Shown: one piece after another, positions 47,036 to 56,903 of the stretch
Numbering within the stretch: position 1 is the stretch's first letter
Layout of the letters: each line of letters starts with the position of its first letter
Source of the DNA: an uncultured Cohaesibacter sp.
GTDB taxonomy: Bacteria > Pseudomonadota > Alphaproteobacteria > Rhizobiales > Cohaesibacteraceae
Direction: 5' to 3'
NCBI RefSeq assembly: GCF_963678225.1
Contig: NZ_OY782764.1
Coordinates: forward strand, 2,423,001-2,487,000
DNA length: 64,000 nt
The notes under the pieces: model-generated
The model's database searches: none
The model's input: the letters and a program-made list of their open reading frames with translations, nothing else
Told to the model about the DNA's origin: nothing
Translations under genes and position numbers: made by a program

Positions 47036-48355
47036 ATGGACTGGTCAGGACGATTTGCACTTTCCACCTATCGCATGGCGGGATATGCGGCGAGCCCCTT
47101 GGCTCCGCTGTTGGTTGGCTTGCGCGCGCGCAAGGGCAAGGAGATTCCGGCCCGCCGCAAGGAGCGCTATGGCAAATCTTCCATTGCTCGCCCGTCTGGC
47201 CCTCTCATTTGGGTGCATGCGGCCTCTGTGGGTGAAACCAATGCCGTGCTGCCGCTTATCAATCTGATAACGGAAACCGGCACTCAGGTTCTGTTGACAA
47301 CAGTCACGGTCACATCGGCCCAGATCGCTCAAAAGCACCTGCCAAGTGGCGCATTTCATCAGTTCGTGCCCTTTGATATTGCGCCTTATGTCAATCGATT
47401 CCTCAATTTCTGGCAGCCAGATATGGCACTGTTTGTGGAATCGGAAATCTGGCCTTTTATCCTGTCAGAATTGAACAACCGCGACATCCCCATGATCGTG
47501 GTCAACGGACGCATGTCTGAACGATCATTCCGGCGCTGGTCCAAGTTCCCTTCGGTCTTCCGGCAGATGTTCGGCAATGTGCCGCTCTGTCTTGCTCAGA
47601 CTGCGGAAGACAGAGACCGTTATACCAATCTGGGCGTGGCGCAGGTTGAGGTGACCGGCAATCTTAAATTCGATGTGCCGCCGCCTCAGGCCGATGATGA
47701 GCAACTCCAGCGCCTGCGCATGGCTGTGGGCAATCGCCCGGTCTGGGTGGCTGCCAGCACGCACCCGGGTGAAGAGCGGCTTCTGGCTCAGGCGCACAGT
47801 CGCATGGCTGTGCGCATTCCCAATCTGCTGACAATCATCGTACCGCGCCATCCCGAGCGCAGCGACGATATCATGAAGGAATTGGTGGGCATCGTGCCTC
47901 GCATCCAGCGCCGCTCTCAAGAGCCCGATCTGTTCCCTAAAACCGGTATCTATATCGCAGATACCATTGGTGAAATGGGGCTATTCTATCGCCTGTCCCG
48001 CATTGCATTTGTTGGCGGCTCTCTGGTTGACCATGGTGGCCAGAACCCGATTGAACCGGCGCGGCTGGGCTGCACGATCCTGCATGGTCCAAGCGTTGAG
48101 AATTTCCAGAATATCTATGATGCTCTGGATCAGACCGGCGGTGCGGAATGTCTGCATAACGAGCGCGAACTTATTCAGACACTTGCTCGTCTCATGTCCT
48201 CCACTGCCGAAATCGACCGGCGTGTCGAGTTGGCCAGACGGTCCCTGCGGCCATTCTCCGGCGCTCTTGACATGACGATGATGGCGCTTAATCCTTTCCT
48301 TGAGCCCCTCAAGATCAATGCCGAGCTGAACAGGGCGAACAGCGAAACGCCTTGA
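47036..48355 (+). CDS. waaA: 3-deoxy-D-manno-octulosonic acid transferase
   Basis: A 439-residue Kdo transferase (KdtA). It attaches Kdo to lipid IVA at the inner face of the inner membrane. The N-terminal anchor helix and RERxG-like region (RRKERYGK) are followed by IWVHAASVGETNAVLPL, VESEIWPFIL and the C-terminal CMP-Kdo-binding part (IADTIGEMGLFYRLSRIAFVGGSLVDHGGQNPIEPA). The ATG at 47036 is used, with a TTG directly before it. It is followed 43 bp later by lpxK. Confidence 0.95.
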   Translation: MDWSGRFALSTYRMAGYAASPLAPLLVGLRARKGKEIPARRKERYGKSSIARPSGPLIWVHAASVGETNAVLPLINLITETGTQVLLTTVTVTSAQIAQKHLPSGAFHQFVPFDIAPYVNRFLNFWQPDMALFVESEIWPFILSELNNRDIPMIVVNGRMSERSFRRWSKFPSVFRQMFGNVPLCLAQTAEDRDRYTNLGVAQVEVTGNLKFDVPPPQADDEQLQRLRMAVGNRPVWVAASTHPGEERLLAQAHSRMAVRIPNLLTIIVPRHPERSDDIMKELVGIVPRIQRRSQEPDLFPKTGIYIADTIGEMGLFYRLSRIAFVGGSLVDHGGQNPIEPARLGCTILHGPSVENFQNIYDALDQTGGAECLHNERELIQTLARLMSSTAEIDRRVELARRSLRPFSGALDMTMMALNPFLEPLKINAELNRANSETP

Positions 48356-48398
48356 GCTGACACACAAGCAGGGCTATCGGGCAACAGGAGAGCAGACT

Positions 48399-49418
48399 AT
48401 GAAGGCACCCGGCTTTTGGACAGAGCGCAACGCTCTGGCGTGGCTTCTCTATCCCGTCAGCCTTGTCTATGGACGGATTTCCCTTGCCCGTTTCAAGAAG
48501 AAAGCCCTCTACAAGGCCCATATGCCCGTGCTTTGCATCGGCAACCTGGTCATGGGTGGGGCTGGCAAGACGCCAACAGCGATCACGTTGGGGCGCGTGG
48601 CCAAGAGTCAGCATCTTTCTCCCATTTTCTTAACGCGTGGCTTCAAGGGGCAGGAGCCCGGCCCTTTGCTGGTTGATCCTGCCACCCATTCCATCGCAGA
48701 CGTTGGCGATGAGGCCCTGTTGCTGGCCCGTGTGGCGCCAACAATCGTCTCTCGCGACAGGGTGGCGGGCGCAAAGCTGGCCGAAGAGATTTCCGTTGGC
48801 AAGGAAGGCAGCATCATCATCATGGATGACGGCTTTCAGAACCCCTATCTGCACAAGGATTTCAACCTGATCATCGTGGATTCGCAACAGGGCCTTGGCA
48901 ACGGCTTGGTCTTCCCTGCTGGCCCTCTGCGTGCGCCGCTCCACCCTCAGGTATGGCGTGCTGATCAGTTTGTCATCGTCGGGGAAGGATCCAAGGGGCC
49001 GCAGTTGCACCAACTTTTCTCAAAGCTGGGAAAAGGCACGGTCAACGCCCGTTTGTTGCCGGGTAAATGCAGTTTGCTAGGCGGAACCCGCATATTTGCC
49101 TTCTGCGGCATCGGGCGTCCCGACAAGTTTCACCGCACGCTCGATCAACTGGATCTTGCGGTGATTGACCACATCCACTTTGATGATCACCACAGCTTCA
49201 CCATCGAAGAAGGGCAGGAAATTCTGGATCGGGCAGCGGCGCAAAATCTGGCAATCGTGACCACCGCCAAGGATCATGTCCGTCTTGCCGAGTTGGGCGA
49301 GGTCGGGGCTCAACTGGCCAACAAGGCCCATATCATCGAGGTCGATATGGGCTTTGAAGACAAGGGCTTTGCGGCACGTCTGCTCACTGAAGTTCAGCGC
49401 AAATTCTCGCGCCGTTAG
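48399..49418 (+). CDS. lpxK: Tetraacyldisaccharide 4'-kinase
   Basis: A 339-residue LpxK that phosphorylates the 4' position of the lipid A precursor. The P-loop is VGGAGKTPTA-type (NLVMGGAGKTPTAI). Further motifs are RGFKGQ, DDGFQNPYL and HIHFDDHHSF. The ATG at 48399 has AGGAG upstream. It forms a block with waaA and the DUF374 acyltransferase. Confidence 0.96.
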   Translation: MKAPGFWTERNALAWLLYPVSLVYGRISLARFKKKALYKAHMPVLCIGNLVMGGAGKTPTAITLGRVAKSQHLSPIFLTRGFKGQEPGPLLVDPATHSIADVGDEALLLARVAPTIVSRDRVAGAKLAEEISVGKEGSIIIMDDGFQNPYLHKDFNLIIVDSQQGLGNGLVFPAGPLRAPLHPQVWRADQFVIVGEGSKGPQLHQLFSKLGKGTVNARLLPGKCSLLGGTRIFAFCGIGRPDKFHRTLDQLDLAVIDHIHFDDHHSFTIEEGQEILDRAAAQNLAIVTTAKDHVRLAELGEVGAQLANKAHIIEVDMGFEDKGFAARLLTEVQRKFSRR

Positions 49419-49451
49419 GATCTTTTGTAGAGGAGTGCTCTGGACTGTGCG

Positions 49452-49673
49452 TTAGTCCTTTTTTGCGGCAGCAGCCTTTTCAGCCTGATAGGATGCTTCG
49501 CAGTCGATATAGGCTTCCTGACGATCCACTGACCAGTATTTCAGGTCATCAAGCGGAATGGGGCGACCGGTGACGGCGCATCTGACAAAAGACCCTGAAT
49601 GGATGACCTGCAGATCTGCATCTTTGTAACGCAGTACGGCTTCCTTGCCGGAATTAGGCAGATTGATCATCAT
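49452..49673 (-). CDS. DUF2093 family protein
   Basis: A 73-residue protein matching DUF2093: LRYKDADLQVIHSGSFVRCAVTGRPIPLDDLKYWSVDRQEAY, with conserved Cys residues. Its function is unknown; in Hyphomicrobiales it is regularly next to lpxK, as here. Convergent with lpxK. Start at one of two consecutive ATG codons (49673 or 49670). Confidence 0.88.
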   Translation of the reverse strand: MMINLPNSGKEAVLRYKDADLQVIHSGSFVRCAVTGRPIPLDDLKYWSVDRQEAYIDCEASYQAEKAAAAKKD

Positions 49674-49780
49674 GGTCTTGGTCCTTTCCCTTATTCGTCT
49701 TGTCTTGTTCTAGCGCTCAATCAATGCTCTGACCAGCCCTTGCTGCATGATTGCTCTCGATTTTTTCGCAAGACAACGGG

Positions 49781-51250
49781 TTACATGTTGCCCTTGCCCG
49801 AAGAGAAAGGCGAGAGCGCGCGTCGATACCAGTTCTCGACGGGGTTTGCTGCGCTGGCATCACCATGACCATGCTGTTGGTTGATGACATAAAAACAGGT
49901 CAGGATCGCCATCAACCCGAAAACGACAGCACCAACGGCCTGCCCTAGCAGAGCCCCTTCCGCACCTGCCAGATAGGTGCCCAGCATCACGGTGGGGATG
50001 GTGCCCAGGGTTGAACGCCCCCAGTTGAAGGCGGTGGAATAGGCGGGGTGGCCCAGATTGTTGAAGGCGGCGTTGGAGACAAACAGGAAGCCCATGAAGA
50101 TGCTGCTTGGTGCAATCCACGTGCAGAAGAAACGCACAAAATCGGCAGCATCACCCTCGGCTTGGAAAATGTCGACAATCATGCCCTGCGCCGCAAACAG
50201 GATGAACCAAACAAAGAGCGAATAGCCCAGAATGAAATACATGCTGTCACGCAGCGTGCGTTTGACGCGATGATGAAGCCCTGCGCCCAGATTCTGCCCG
50301 AAGATGGGCCCTACCGAGCCGGAGAGCGCAAACAGAGCCGTCCATGCCAAGGGTTGGATGCGTCCGATGATGGCCCAGCCCGCAACGGCCTGATCGCCAT
50401 AATCGGCGATGGACATGGTGACATAGGCGTTGCCTACGGGTGTGGCCACATTGGTCAGCATCGCTGGAATGGCAATGGGAAACAATACGCGCCATTGACT
50501 GAAAAGATCTTCCACACTTTCAGGCTTCGCAAGGATCTGCTTGACGAAAAGCGTGCCGCGAATGCCCATGCCGATCATCACGAAGCGGGACAGGACTGAG
50601 GCAATGGCCGCCCCTTCGATGCCCAGTCCGAAGCCGAAAATGAAGATTGGGTCGAGAATGGCCGAAGCAAAGCCGCCAGCCAGCGTGACATACATCGATC
50701 CCTTGGCGTCTCCATTGGCGCGCATGATACCGGCCAGCATCATGGAAATGCCAAGAAACGGCATGGAAGGGATAACGATGGATAGGAAACTGACGGCAAT
50801 CGAGTGGGTGTCTCCCTTCGCTCCGATAAAAGTGAGCAGCTCGGGGATGAAGGCAAAGACCAGCCCCGCCACCAGGATCATCATCAGGAACACGGAGATC
50901 AGTGCGCTGCCCGCCCTTCGTTTGGCAAGCTCCTTGCGCTCCTCGCCCAACGCGCGGGCAATGATCGCCGAGCCGCCGATCATCATGCCGATGCTGAGCG
51001 AGTTGTTGAAGAACATGATTGTGGCTGAATAGCCAATGGCTGCCGCCAATTCCGCCTGACCAAGGAGGGAGATATAGAACAGGTTCGCCAGATCGACCAT
51101 GAAGACGGCAATCATGCCCACCGCGCCTGTCGCCGTCATGGTGACCACATGGCGGAAAATCGAGCCGGTCACGAATTTGGCCCGTTGGGAGGCACCTTCA
51201 TCGGGCTGGGGGACAGCTGCCGAAGATGGCTTCGTGATTTTTTCGGTCAT
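49781..51250 (-). CDS. MATE-family multidrug/solute exporter
   Basis: A 489-residue membrane transporter with about 12 segments in two halves, each preceded by a family-typical pattern (FVTGSIFRHVVTMTATGAVGMIAVFMVDL; WRVLFPIAIPAMLTNVATPVGNAYV). MATE proteins expel organic cations by Na+ or H+ exchange. The N-terminus has about 25 polar residues. Substrate unknown. It seems to be a single-gene unit. Confidence 0.9.
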   Translation of the reverse strand: MTEKITKPSSAAVPQPDEGASQRAKFVTGSIFRHVVTMTATGAVGMIAVFMVDLANLFYISLLGQAELAAAIGYSATIMFFNNSLSIGMMIGGSAIIARALGEERKELAKRRAGSALISVFLMMILVAGLVFAFIPELLTFIGAKGDTHSIAVSFLSIVIPSMPFLGISMMLAGIMRANGDAKGSMYVTLAGGFASAILDPIFIFGFGLGIEGAAIASVLSRFVMIGMGIRGTLFVKQILAKPESVEDLFSQWRVLFPIAIPAMLTNVATPVGNAYVTMSIADYGDQAVAGWAIIGRIQPLAWTALFALSGSVGPIFGQNLGAGLHHRVKRTLRDSMYFILGYSLFVWFILFAAQGMIVDIFQAEGDAADFVRFFCTWIAPSSIFMGFLFVSNAAFNNLGHPAYSTAFNWGRSTLGTIPTVMLGTYLAGAEGALLGQAVGAVVFGLMAILTCFYVINQQHGHGDASAANPVENWYRRALSPFSSGKGNM

Positions 51251-51605
51251 GCAAATTCCTGTTTATTGGCATCCGGCCTGCTCGCTACCGGTTTGGCGCG
51301 ATCCGCTAAAGGCATGAAAATGGGTGGCAATGGGGTGTGCCTTGTCAGGTTCCCTTTGTCGACCCAGAAAGAAATATGGTCATCCAGAAAATGTCAGGCC
51401 CAATAAATAGGGAATGTCGGTGGATATTGAAAGAGGGGCAGGGCGCTTTCTTCCTCTTCGCCCTCTCTGCCGAAGCATTGCTTTTGCCGCGTCGGAAGGA
51501 GGATCTGAGCGGGAAGAATGCAAATCGGCCCGCGCTGATCAAAGACGCGGGCCGAAATGGATAAAGGATCGGACAAGGGGAAGAATGCTGAAACCAGCCC
51601 GCCTC
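51251..51605. other. Intergenic region
   Basis: About 355 bp between the MATE gene and the end of the helicase gene. It holds the MATE promoter and a GC-rich hairpin at 51525-51555. No supported gene. Confidence 0.45.
51525..51555 (-). terminator. Hairpin after the DEAD-box helicase gene
   Basis: TCGGCCCGCG (51525-51534) and CGCGGGCCGA (51546-51555) form a perfect 10-bp GC-rich stem with an 11-base loop, 50 bp past the helicase stop on the minus strand. The T-run after it is weak. Confidence 0.55.
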
Positions 51606-53405
51606 CTAGTCGTTGAGTGGGTGGTAATTCTTGTTTCCGCCCTTGCCACGATGGGACTTCTTGTCCTTGCGGTATCCGTCATTCTGGCCGCGTCCTTCGC
51701 TGCGACCATCGCGACGGCGTGGGCGCGGGCCATCATTGAAGCGTCCCTTGCCGCCAGCGCCGCGCGGCTTGCCGCGTCCGCCGCCGGAGTTAAGCAGATG
51801 CTCGGGGCGGTCGCCGATCTTGGTGATGCGCAGGCTCTTCTCGCCGGTGCCTTCTGTCTCGGTCACATCCTGAAAACGGTCTGCAACGTCTGGGTCCAAT
51901 TCAAACACGGTTTCTCCATCGAGAATGCGGATGAAGCCGACCTTCTTCTTGTTGAAGCCGCCGACACGGCAGATGAGAGGCAACAGCCAGCGCGGCTCGG
52001 CCCGATGCTTGCGACCGGCATTGATGCGGAACCAAACGCCATTTTCAAAGTCGTTTCTTTCCTGACCGCCCTTGCGGGTGTCTTCCTTGTAGTTAACGGC
52101 AATCAGCTCTTCAGGAGCAGGATAGTTGGCCTGCTGGGTCGCAAGGAAGGCATGGGCAACCTGTTCGGCACCATAGGTGGCCAGCAGGCTTTCGGCCAAA
52201 GTCAGATCATCGCCGGTTGGCACTTCAAGCAGCTTTGGATGCTCGAAGATGCGTGCCTGATCATTTTTCAAAATATCGTCGATGCTCGGCACCGGTTCCC
52301 AATTGACGCGCACACGAGCGAATTTCAGGAGACGGTTGACCAAGTTGCGTTTGTTGTGCGGTACGATGATGGCGCAATTGCCCTTGCGTCCGGCGCGACC
52401 TGTGCGGCCTGAGCGGTGCAACAGGGCGTCAGAGTTGTTGGGCAGATCCGCATGGATCACCAGATCAAGGTTCGGTAGGTCAATGCCGCGTGCAGCCACG
52501 TCGGTGGCCACACAGACCCGAGCCCGCCCATCGCGCATCGCCTGCAGTGCATGGGTACGCTCCGCTTGGCTGAGCTCACCGGAAAGCGCGACAACGGCAA
52601 AACCACGGTTCGAAAGGCGTGCAGACAAATGGCGCACCATTTCGCGGGTCGAGCAAAAGATCATCGTGCTTGGCGACTCGTGGAAGCGCAGAACGTTGAT
52701 GACTGCCTTTTCCTTGTCCTTGGGTGAAACAAGGTGCGCGTGATAGTCGATGTCCGCATGCTGCTGGCGCTGTTCTGCCGTTGTGATGCGCAGGGCATCG
52801 CGCTGATAGGTTTTGGCCAGCTCTTCAATTTGGCGCGGAACAGTTGCCGAAAAGAGGAAGGTCTGGCGCTCTTCAGACGCGTTGGAAAGGATGAATTCCA
52901 GATCTTCGCGGAAACCCAGATCAAGCATTTCATCAGCTTCATCGAGAACCGAAACTTTCAGCCATTTCAGATCCAAAGAGCCGCGTTCAATATGATCGCG
53001 CAGACGGCCCGGCGTGCCCACCAGAATGTGGCAGCCATGGGAGAGATCGCGGCGCTCTCGACGGATATCCATGCCGCCAACGCAGGAGGCGATATGCGCA
53101 CCGCAATCGGCATAAAGCCATGTCAGTTCGGCCTTGACCTGCATGGCCAATTCGCGCGTTGGGGCAATGACCAGCGCCAGCGGCTCGGCAGCGCGCGGCA
53201 GCTTACCCTCTTCCCCCAACAGGCTTTCAGCCATGCCCAAACCAAAGGCGACCGTTTTGCCAGAGCCGGTCTGGGCGGACACCAGAAGGTCGCGACCCTT
53301 TACATCGGCTTCGATGACAGCTTGCTGTACAGAGGTAAGATGATCATAGCCATGATTGGTCAAAGCTGTGGCGAGCACGGGATGCACGCTTTCGAAATTT
53401 GTCAT
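51606..53405 (-). CDS. DEAD-box RNA helicase (DeaD/CsdA-like)
   Basis: A 599-residue ATP-dependent RNA helicase. Q motif and Walker A are present (AQTGSGKT), with PTRELA, the Walker B DEAD in VLDEADEMLDL, SAT, and the second RecA domain with HRSGRTGRAGRKG. From about residue 440 there is a DbpA-like RNA-binding domain (WFRINAGRKHRAEPRWLLPLICRVG), then an Arg/Gly-rich tail (GGGRGKPRGAGGKGRF...). It likely aids ribosome assembly or RNA decay in the cold. The ATG at 53405 is chosen; the longer frame adds 38 residues with no motif. Confidence 0.92.
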   Translation of the reverse strand: MTNFESVHPVLATALTNHGYDHLTSVQQAVIEADVKGRDLLVSAQTGSGKTVAFGLGMAESLLGEEGKLPRAAEPLALVIAPTRELAMQVKAELTWLYADCGAHIASCVGGMDIRRERRDLSHGCHILVGTPGRLRDHIERGSLDLKWLKVSVLDEADEMLDLGFREDLEFILSNASEERQTFLFSATVPRQIEELAKTYQRDALRITTAEQRQQHADIDYHAHLVSPKDKEKAVINVLRFHESPSTMIFCSTREMVRHLSARLSNRGFAVVALSGELSQAERTHALQAMRDGRARVCVATDVAARGIDLPNLDLVIHADLPNNSDALLHRSGRTGRAGRKGNCAIIVPHNKRNLVNRLLKFARVRVNWEPVPSIDDILKNDQARIFEHPKLLEVPTGDDLTLAESLLATYGAEQVAHAFLATQQANYPAPEELIAVNYKEDTRKGGQERNDFENGVWFRINAGRKHRAEPRWLLPLICRVGGFNKKKVGFIRILDGETVFELDPDVADRFQDVTETEGTGEKSLRITKIGDRPEHLLNSGGGRGKPRGAGGKGRFNDGPRPRRRDGRSEGRGQNDGYRKDKKSHRGKGGNKNYHPLND

Positions 53406-53706
53406 AATAGGCTTTCCAGGAAGTCCTTGCCAGCAGAGCTCTGGCCTTCGTAAATTGATTCCCGCGTCTTGAAGCCTTTTCCCCTCGCAGCTCTCTTGCT
53501 CAGTCGCAAGCTGCTCCATCGGCCAACCATGTCACGGGGTGAGGCCCCCTTGTAGAGGACGCTTTGCGAAATTGCAATCACTCCTTGGCAAATCACTTTG
53601 GGCAATTGGGCATAAAAGAACACGCGGGCAGCCGCGACGCCTTCTCCCCGCCGTGTGCTCCCCCTCACAATACCGAGAGCCGCTGACGATATTTGGCTGT
53701 TGCGGT
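53406..53706. other. Intergenic region
   Basis: About 300 bp with no supported gene; it holds the helicase promoter. No repeat stood out. Confidence 0.4.
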
Positions 53707-54012
53707 CTAGCCGCGTTCCTTTTCTATGGCAATTTGGGTGCGCATGTCCGCGATTTGCTGCTCCAGAGCCTTGTGCCTGAGAGGATCCTTGACCTGGTCA
53801 AGGCGCTTGAGAAGCGCTTGCAGCTTGCCATTCAGCAACACATAGGCCGGTTTGCCGCCTTGTTCGCGTACCACGCGCGCCAGCAGATCATCTGCAGACT
53901 GATCAAGATCAGAGAGGGGCTGGCCTGCGTTGGGCAGATTGGAAAGATCTCCATTGTCCAGAGCTTCCTGAATGCGCTGTTCAATCAGATGATCGAGAGG
54001 ATGTCTCACCAT
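53707..54012 (-). CDS. DUF1992 (DnaJ-like) domain protein
   Basis: A 101-residue protein with the DUF1992 signature HLIEQRIQEALDNGDLSNLPNAGQPL followed by a helical C-terminal (LNGKLQALLKRLDQVKDP). The family is related to the DnaJC28 domain; its role is unknown. The ATG at 54012 has AAGGAAAC upstream, and the longer frame to 54222 is AT-rich with no domain. It is divergent from a chemoreceptor gene. Confidence 0.85.
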   Translation of the reverse strand: MVRHPLDHLIEQRIQEALDNGDLSNLPNAGQPLSDLDQSADDLLARVVREQGGKPAYVLLNGKLQALLKRLDQVKDPLRHKALEQQIADMRTQIAIEKERG

Positions 54013-54236
54013 TTGCCAGTTTCCTTGCTTAAGAAGCGCCAAGAATCTTCGCTTCGGACAACGCTTGAATGGAATAAAATCCGATGTCTGTGACAAAATG
54101 TCCGCATTTGAGTAAGTAAAATTGCCGTGATTGGGAAAAGTGGCAGGAAATAATTTACCTTTTTCTAACTCGAAAGGTAGGAAGATTACGGAAATATAAC
54201 GAATATTCAGAAGACCCCGCATCGGAGCCTACCTAA

Positions 54237-55919
54237 ATGTCCCGCCTTTTCCGCAGTATTTCGAGTCGCCTTTATGCGCTCGTTGCCTTCTTTGTTTTGT
54301 CCTTCTTGGTTTTACTTGGCTACCAGCTGGTAAATCTGGACACCAATCTGAATGGCTTTAAACGCCATGAAATCCAGAGTGTCGTCGACGCCGCCTATAA
54401 TGTTGCGGATACCTTCTACAAGAAAGCCCAAAGTGGCGAATTGACCGAAGAAGAAGCTCAGCTTAGAGCCAAGACTGCTCTTCGTGGCATGAAATATCAA
54501 GGCAAGGATTATGTTTTTGTCTATGATGAAACCGGCATGAACCTAGTTCATCCGGCCAAGCCTCAAAATGAAAACACCAACAAGATGCAGGCTCAGGACG
54601 GCAACGGCAAATATCATGTCAGGGAGTTCATCGAAAAGGCAACGCAGAATGGCGAAGCCTATGTCGATTATGTCTGGAAAGATGCGGATGGTGCCTTTCA
54701 TGCCAAGATTTCTTTCGTGAAGAATTTCCGTTCCTGGGGCTGGGTTCTCGGCTCTGGCGTGCTGTTGGAAGATGTGCAGCAGGCCTTCTGGAAAGCAGCC
54801 ACGATTTCGGGTCTGATCGCCCTGTTGCTAGTCGCTGTGGCCAGTGGGTTCGGTTTTTTCCTTGCCCGCTCGATCGCACGGCCCATTTCCCTTCTCAATC
54901 AGGGTATAGTGGCCATCGGCGATAACAATCTCGACATTGAAATCGCCGGTCAGAACCGCAACGACGAAGTGGGCGCTATGAGTCGCGCCGTTGAGGGCTT
55001 CCGTGTCGGCGCTATAGAACGTCAGCGCCTTGCGGAGCAGGAAAAAGTCAACAATGCAGAAAGCGTGCGCAAAGCCGAGCGCGTTGCAGAGCTGATTGCG
55101 ATGTTCCGGGAAAGCGTCGGACAGAGCCTTGGCGCCGTCGCAGTTCAGATCGACGAAATGGAACAAGCTGCAGACAAGCTGGAAGAAATTGCCAGTCAGA
55201 CCGAAGACAGCTCTTCGCAGGCTTCTGCATCCAGTCAGGATGCGTCTGCCAACGTCCATTCGGTGGCCTCTGCAGCCGAAGAGCTCACCGCCTCCATCAA
55301 CGAAATCATGCAGCAGGCCGTGCGCAGCAAGGAAGTGGTGGCCGTTGCGACCGAGGATACCAAGATCTCCAACAGCAAGGTTGCCGATTTGGATGATGCC
55401 TCCCGCAAGATCGGCGAGGTGGTTAGCCTTATTCAGGCCATTGCTGAACAGACCAACCTGCTGGCGCTCAACGCCACCATAGAAGCCGCGCGTGCCGGAG
55501 AAGCAGGTAAGGGCTTTGCCGTTGTGGCCGCCGAGGTCAAGGAACTTGCGAACCAGACCTCCAAGGCTACCGAGGAGATCAGCAGCCTGATCAATGCCAT
55601 CCAGACCTCAAGTGGCGAAACGGTGGATTCTATTGCCAAGATTGCTCGCGTCATGGAAGAAGTCGACGGCTACACATCGGCCATTGCAACCGCTGTAGAA
55701 CAGCAGGGCGCGGCAACAGGCGAGATTGCTACCAATGTCCAGCAGGCAGCAGACAGCACGCACTCAGCTTCCAGCAACATGCATCTGGTGTCTGAGAAAA
55801 CGGCCCAGACGACAGAATCCGCGCATCTTGTCAAAGGCGCCTCTGGCGAGCTCAACAAGAGTGCTGACTCTCTTAAAAAGAATATCGAGAAATTCCTTGC
55901 GGATGTTTCGGCTGCCTGA
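54237..55919 (+). CDS. Methyl-accepting chemotaxis protein with single Cache sensor
   Basis: A 560-residue chemoreceptor. TM1 is at about residues 10-33. A single Cache (sCache_2-like) domain follows: [38 protein letters not shown] ... [17 protein letters not shown]2 is at about 185-210, then HAMP and the signalling domain with tip [19 protein letters not shown]. sCache_2 receptors often sense small organic acids. The ATG at 54237 begins [13 protein letters not shown] terminator follows 44 bp after the stop. It resembles the receptor at 59.3-61.0 kb, so the two are likely paralogues. Confidence 0.93.
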   Translation: MSRLFRSISSRLYALVAFFVLSFLVLLGYQLVNLDTNLNGFKRHEIQSVVDAAYNVADTFYKKAQSGELTEEEAQLRAKTALRGMKYQGKDYVFVYDETGMNLVHPAKPQNENTNKMQAQDGNGKYHVREFIEKATQNGEAYVDYVWKDADGAFHAKISFVKNFRSWGWVLGSGVLLEDVQQAFWKAATISGLIALLLVAVASGFGFFLARSIARPISLLNQGIVAIGDNNLDIEIAGQNRNDEVGAMSRAVEGFRVGAIERQRLAEQEKVNNAESVRKAERVAELIAMFRESVGQSLGAVAVQIDEMEQAADKLEEIASQTEDSSSQASASSQDASANVHSVASAAEELTASINEIMQQAVRSKEVVAVATEDTKISNSKVADLDDASRKIGEVVSLIQAIAEQTNLLALNATIEAARAGEAGKGFAVVAAEVKELANQTSKATEEISSLINAIQTSSGETVDSIAKIARVMEEVDGYTSAIATAVEQQGAATGEIATNVQQAADSTHSASSNMHLVSEKTAQTTESAHLVKGASGELNKSADSLKKNIEKFLADVSAA

Positions 55920-55962
55920 TGGGCTGCCAAGGCGGCAAGAAGATTTCAAACAAGAGCCCAGG

Positions 55963-55993
55963 GGAGTGCGGTTTATCACCGCGCTCCTTTTTG
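55963..55993 (+). terminator. Terminator after the single-Cache receptor
   Basis: GGAGTGCGGT (55963-55972) and ACCGCGCTCC (55978-55987) form a 10-bp stem with one wobble pair, followed by a T-run. Confidence 0.8.
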
Positions 55994-56029
55994 TTTGGAG
56001 CCGCATTCAAGCGTTAAGCGCCTGCTAGC

Positions 56030-56647
56030 CTAAATGTCGAAATAATCCTTGAGGCCGGAGAGGGCATTTTCCATGGCAACTGCGGCTAGAAGCATGCCCA
56101 TAACACGACTGATAACACTGGCGCCATTTCTGCCGATCACCTTCTGAGCATAGCTTGCCACCAACAGCAGGGCGGCGGTGATCAGAATAACGCTGAGCAT
56201 GAGACCCGTCGTGATCATCTGTTGGGTGATGGGAAATTTCGAGTTTTCTGTCAGCAACACCGCAGCCAACATCGCGCCGGGGCTCGCTATTGAGGGAATG
56301 GCCAGCGGATAGAAAGCCAGATCATGGGCGTTTCTGAGTTCCAGTTCCGCTTCAGGCTTGCCTGCGCCGAAGATCATCGTCAGTGCAAACAGGAATAGCA
56401 CGATTGCACCTGAAATTTGAAAAGCTGGCAGGGGAATGCCAAGAGAGGTCAGAATGACTTCTCCAGCAATGACAAAGAAGCAGAGAACGGCAGCGGCCAC
56501 AGTGCAGGCCTTGATGATCACCTGTCGACGCTCTCGCCCATTCATGCCTGACGTCACTGCCATGAAAACGGGAATGGTCCCGATCGGATCTACAACAGCG
56601 AAAAAACTGACAAAAATCGAAATCAGGCGAGGATAGTCTAGGTCCAT
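56030..56647 (-). CDS. MarC-family integral membrane protein
   Basis: A 205-residue membrane protein with about six segments, the size and plan of MarC/UPF0056. The N-terminal PRLISIFVSFFAVVDPIGTIPVFM and the central SPGAMLAAVLLTENSK patterns are typical. The family was once linked to multidrug resistance but its function is unproven. It is convergent with the single-Cache receptor and has an ATG at 56647. Confidence 0.88.
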   Translation of the reverse strand: MDLDYPRLISIFVSFFAVVDPIGTIPVFMAVTSGMNGRERRQVIIKACTVAAAVLCFFVIAGEVILTSLGIPLPAFQISGAIVLFLFALTMIFGAGKPEAELELRNAHDLAFYPLAIPSIASPGAMLAAVLLTENSKFPITQQMITTGLMLSVILITAALLLVASYAQKVIGRNGASVISRVMGMLLAAVAMENALSGLKDYFDI

Positions 56648-56903
56648 TGGCGTTCTTTATTGTGAGCGGAGCCTTCTTGGCTCTGCGGTGTTGGAAGGGA
56701 TATGGTGACCATCGTCCGGCATGAAGCCTTGGTGAGAAGGCCGCATGTTTCGAACGCAGACACTGTTCAACGCATATGTGCATAGGATTGTTCATTGAAA
56801 AAAGGGCAATGAACGGCAATTAAACAGGGTCTCAAGAGACCTGAGGTCGCATTTTTGCGCTACCAGTTGGCCAGATCCTGTCTTATGTCTTTATGCTGGC
56901 CAG

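Noticed and set aside
51414..52412. 332-codon open frame on the plus strand
   Set aside because: Antisense to the DEAD-box helicase; its hydrophobic Ala/Val runs mirror the Arg/Gly-rich tail of the helicase.
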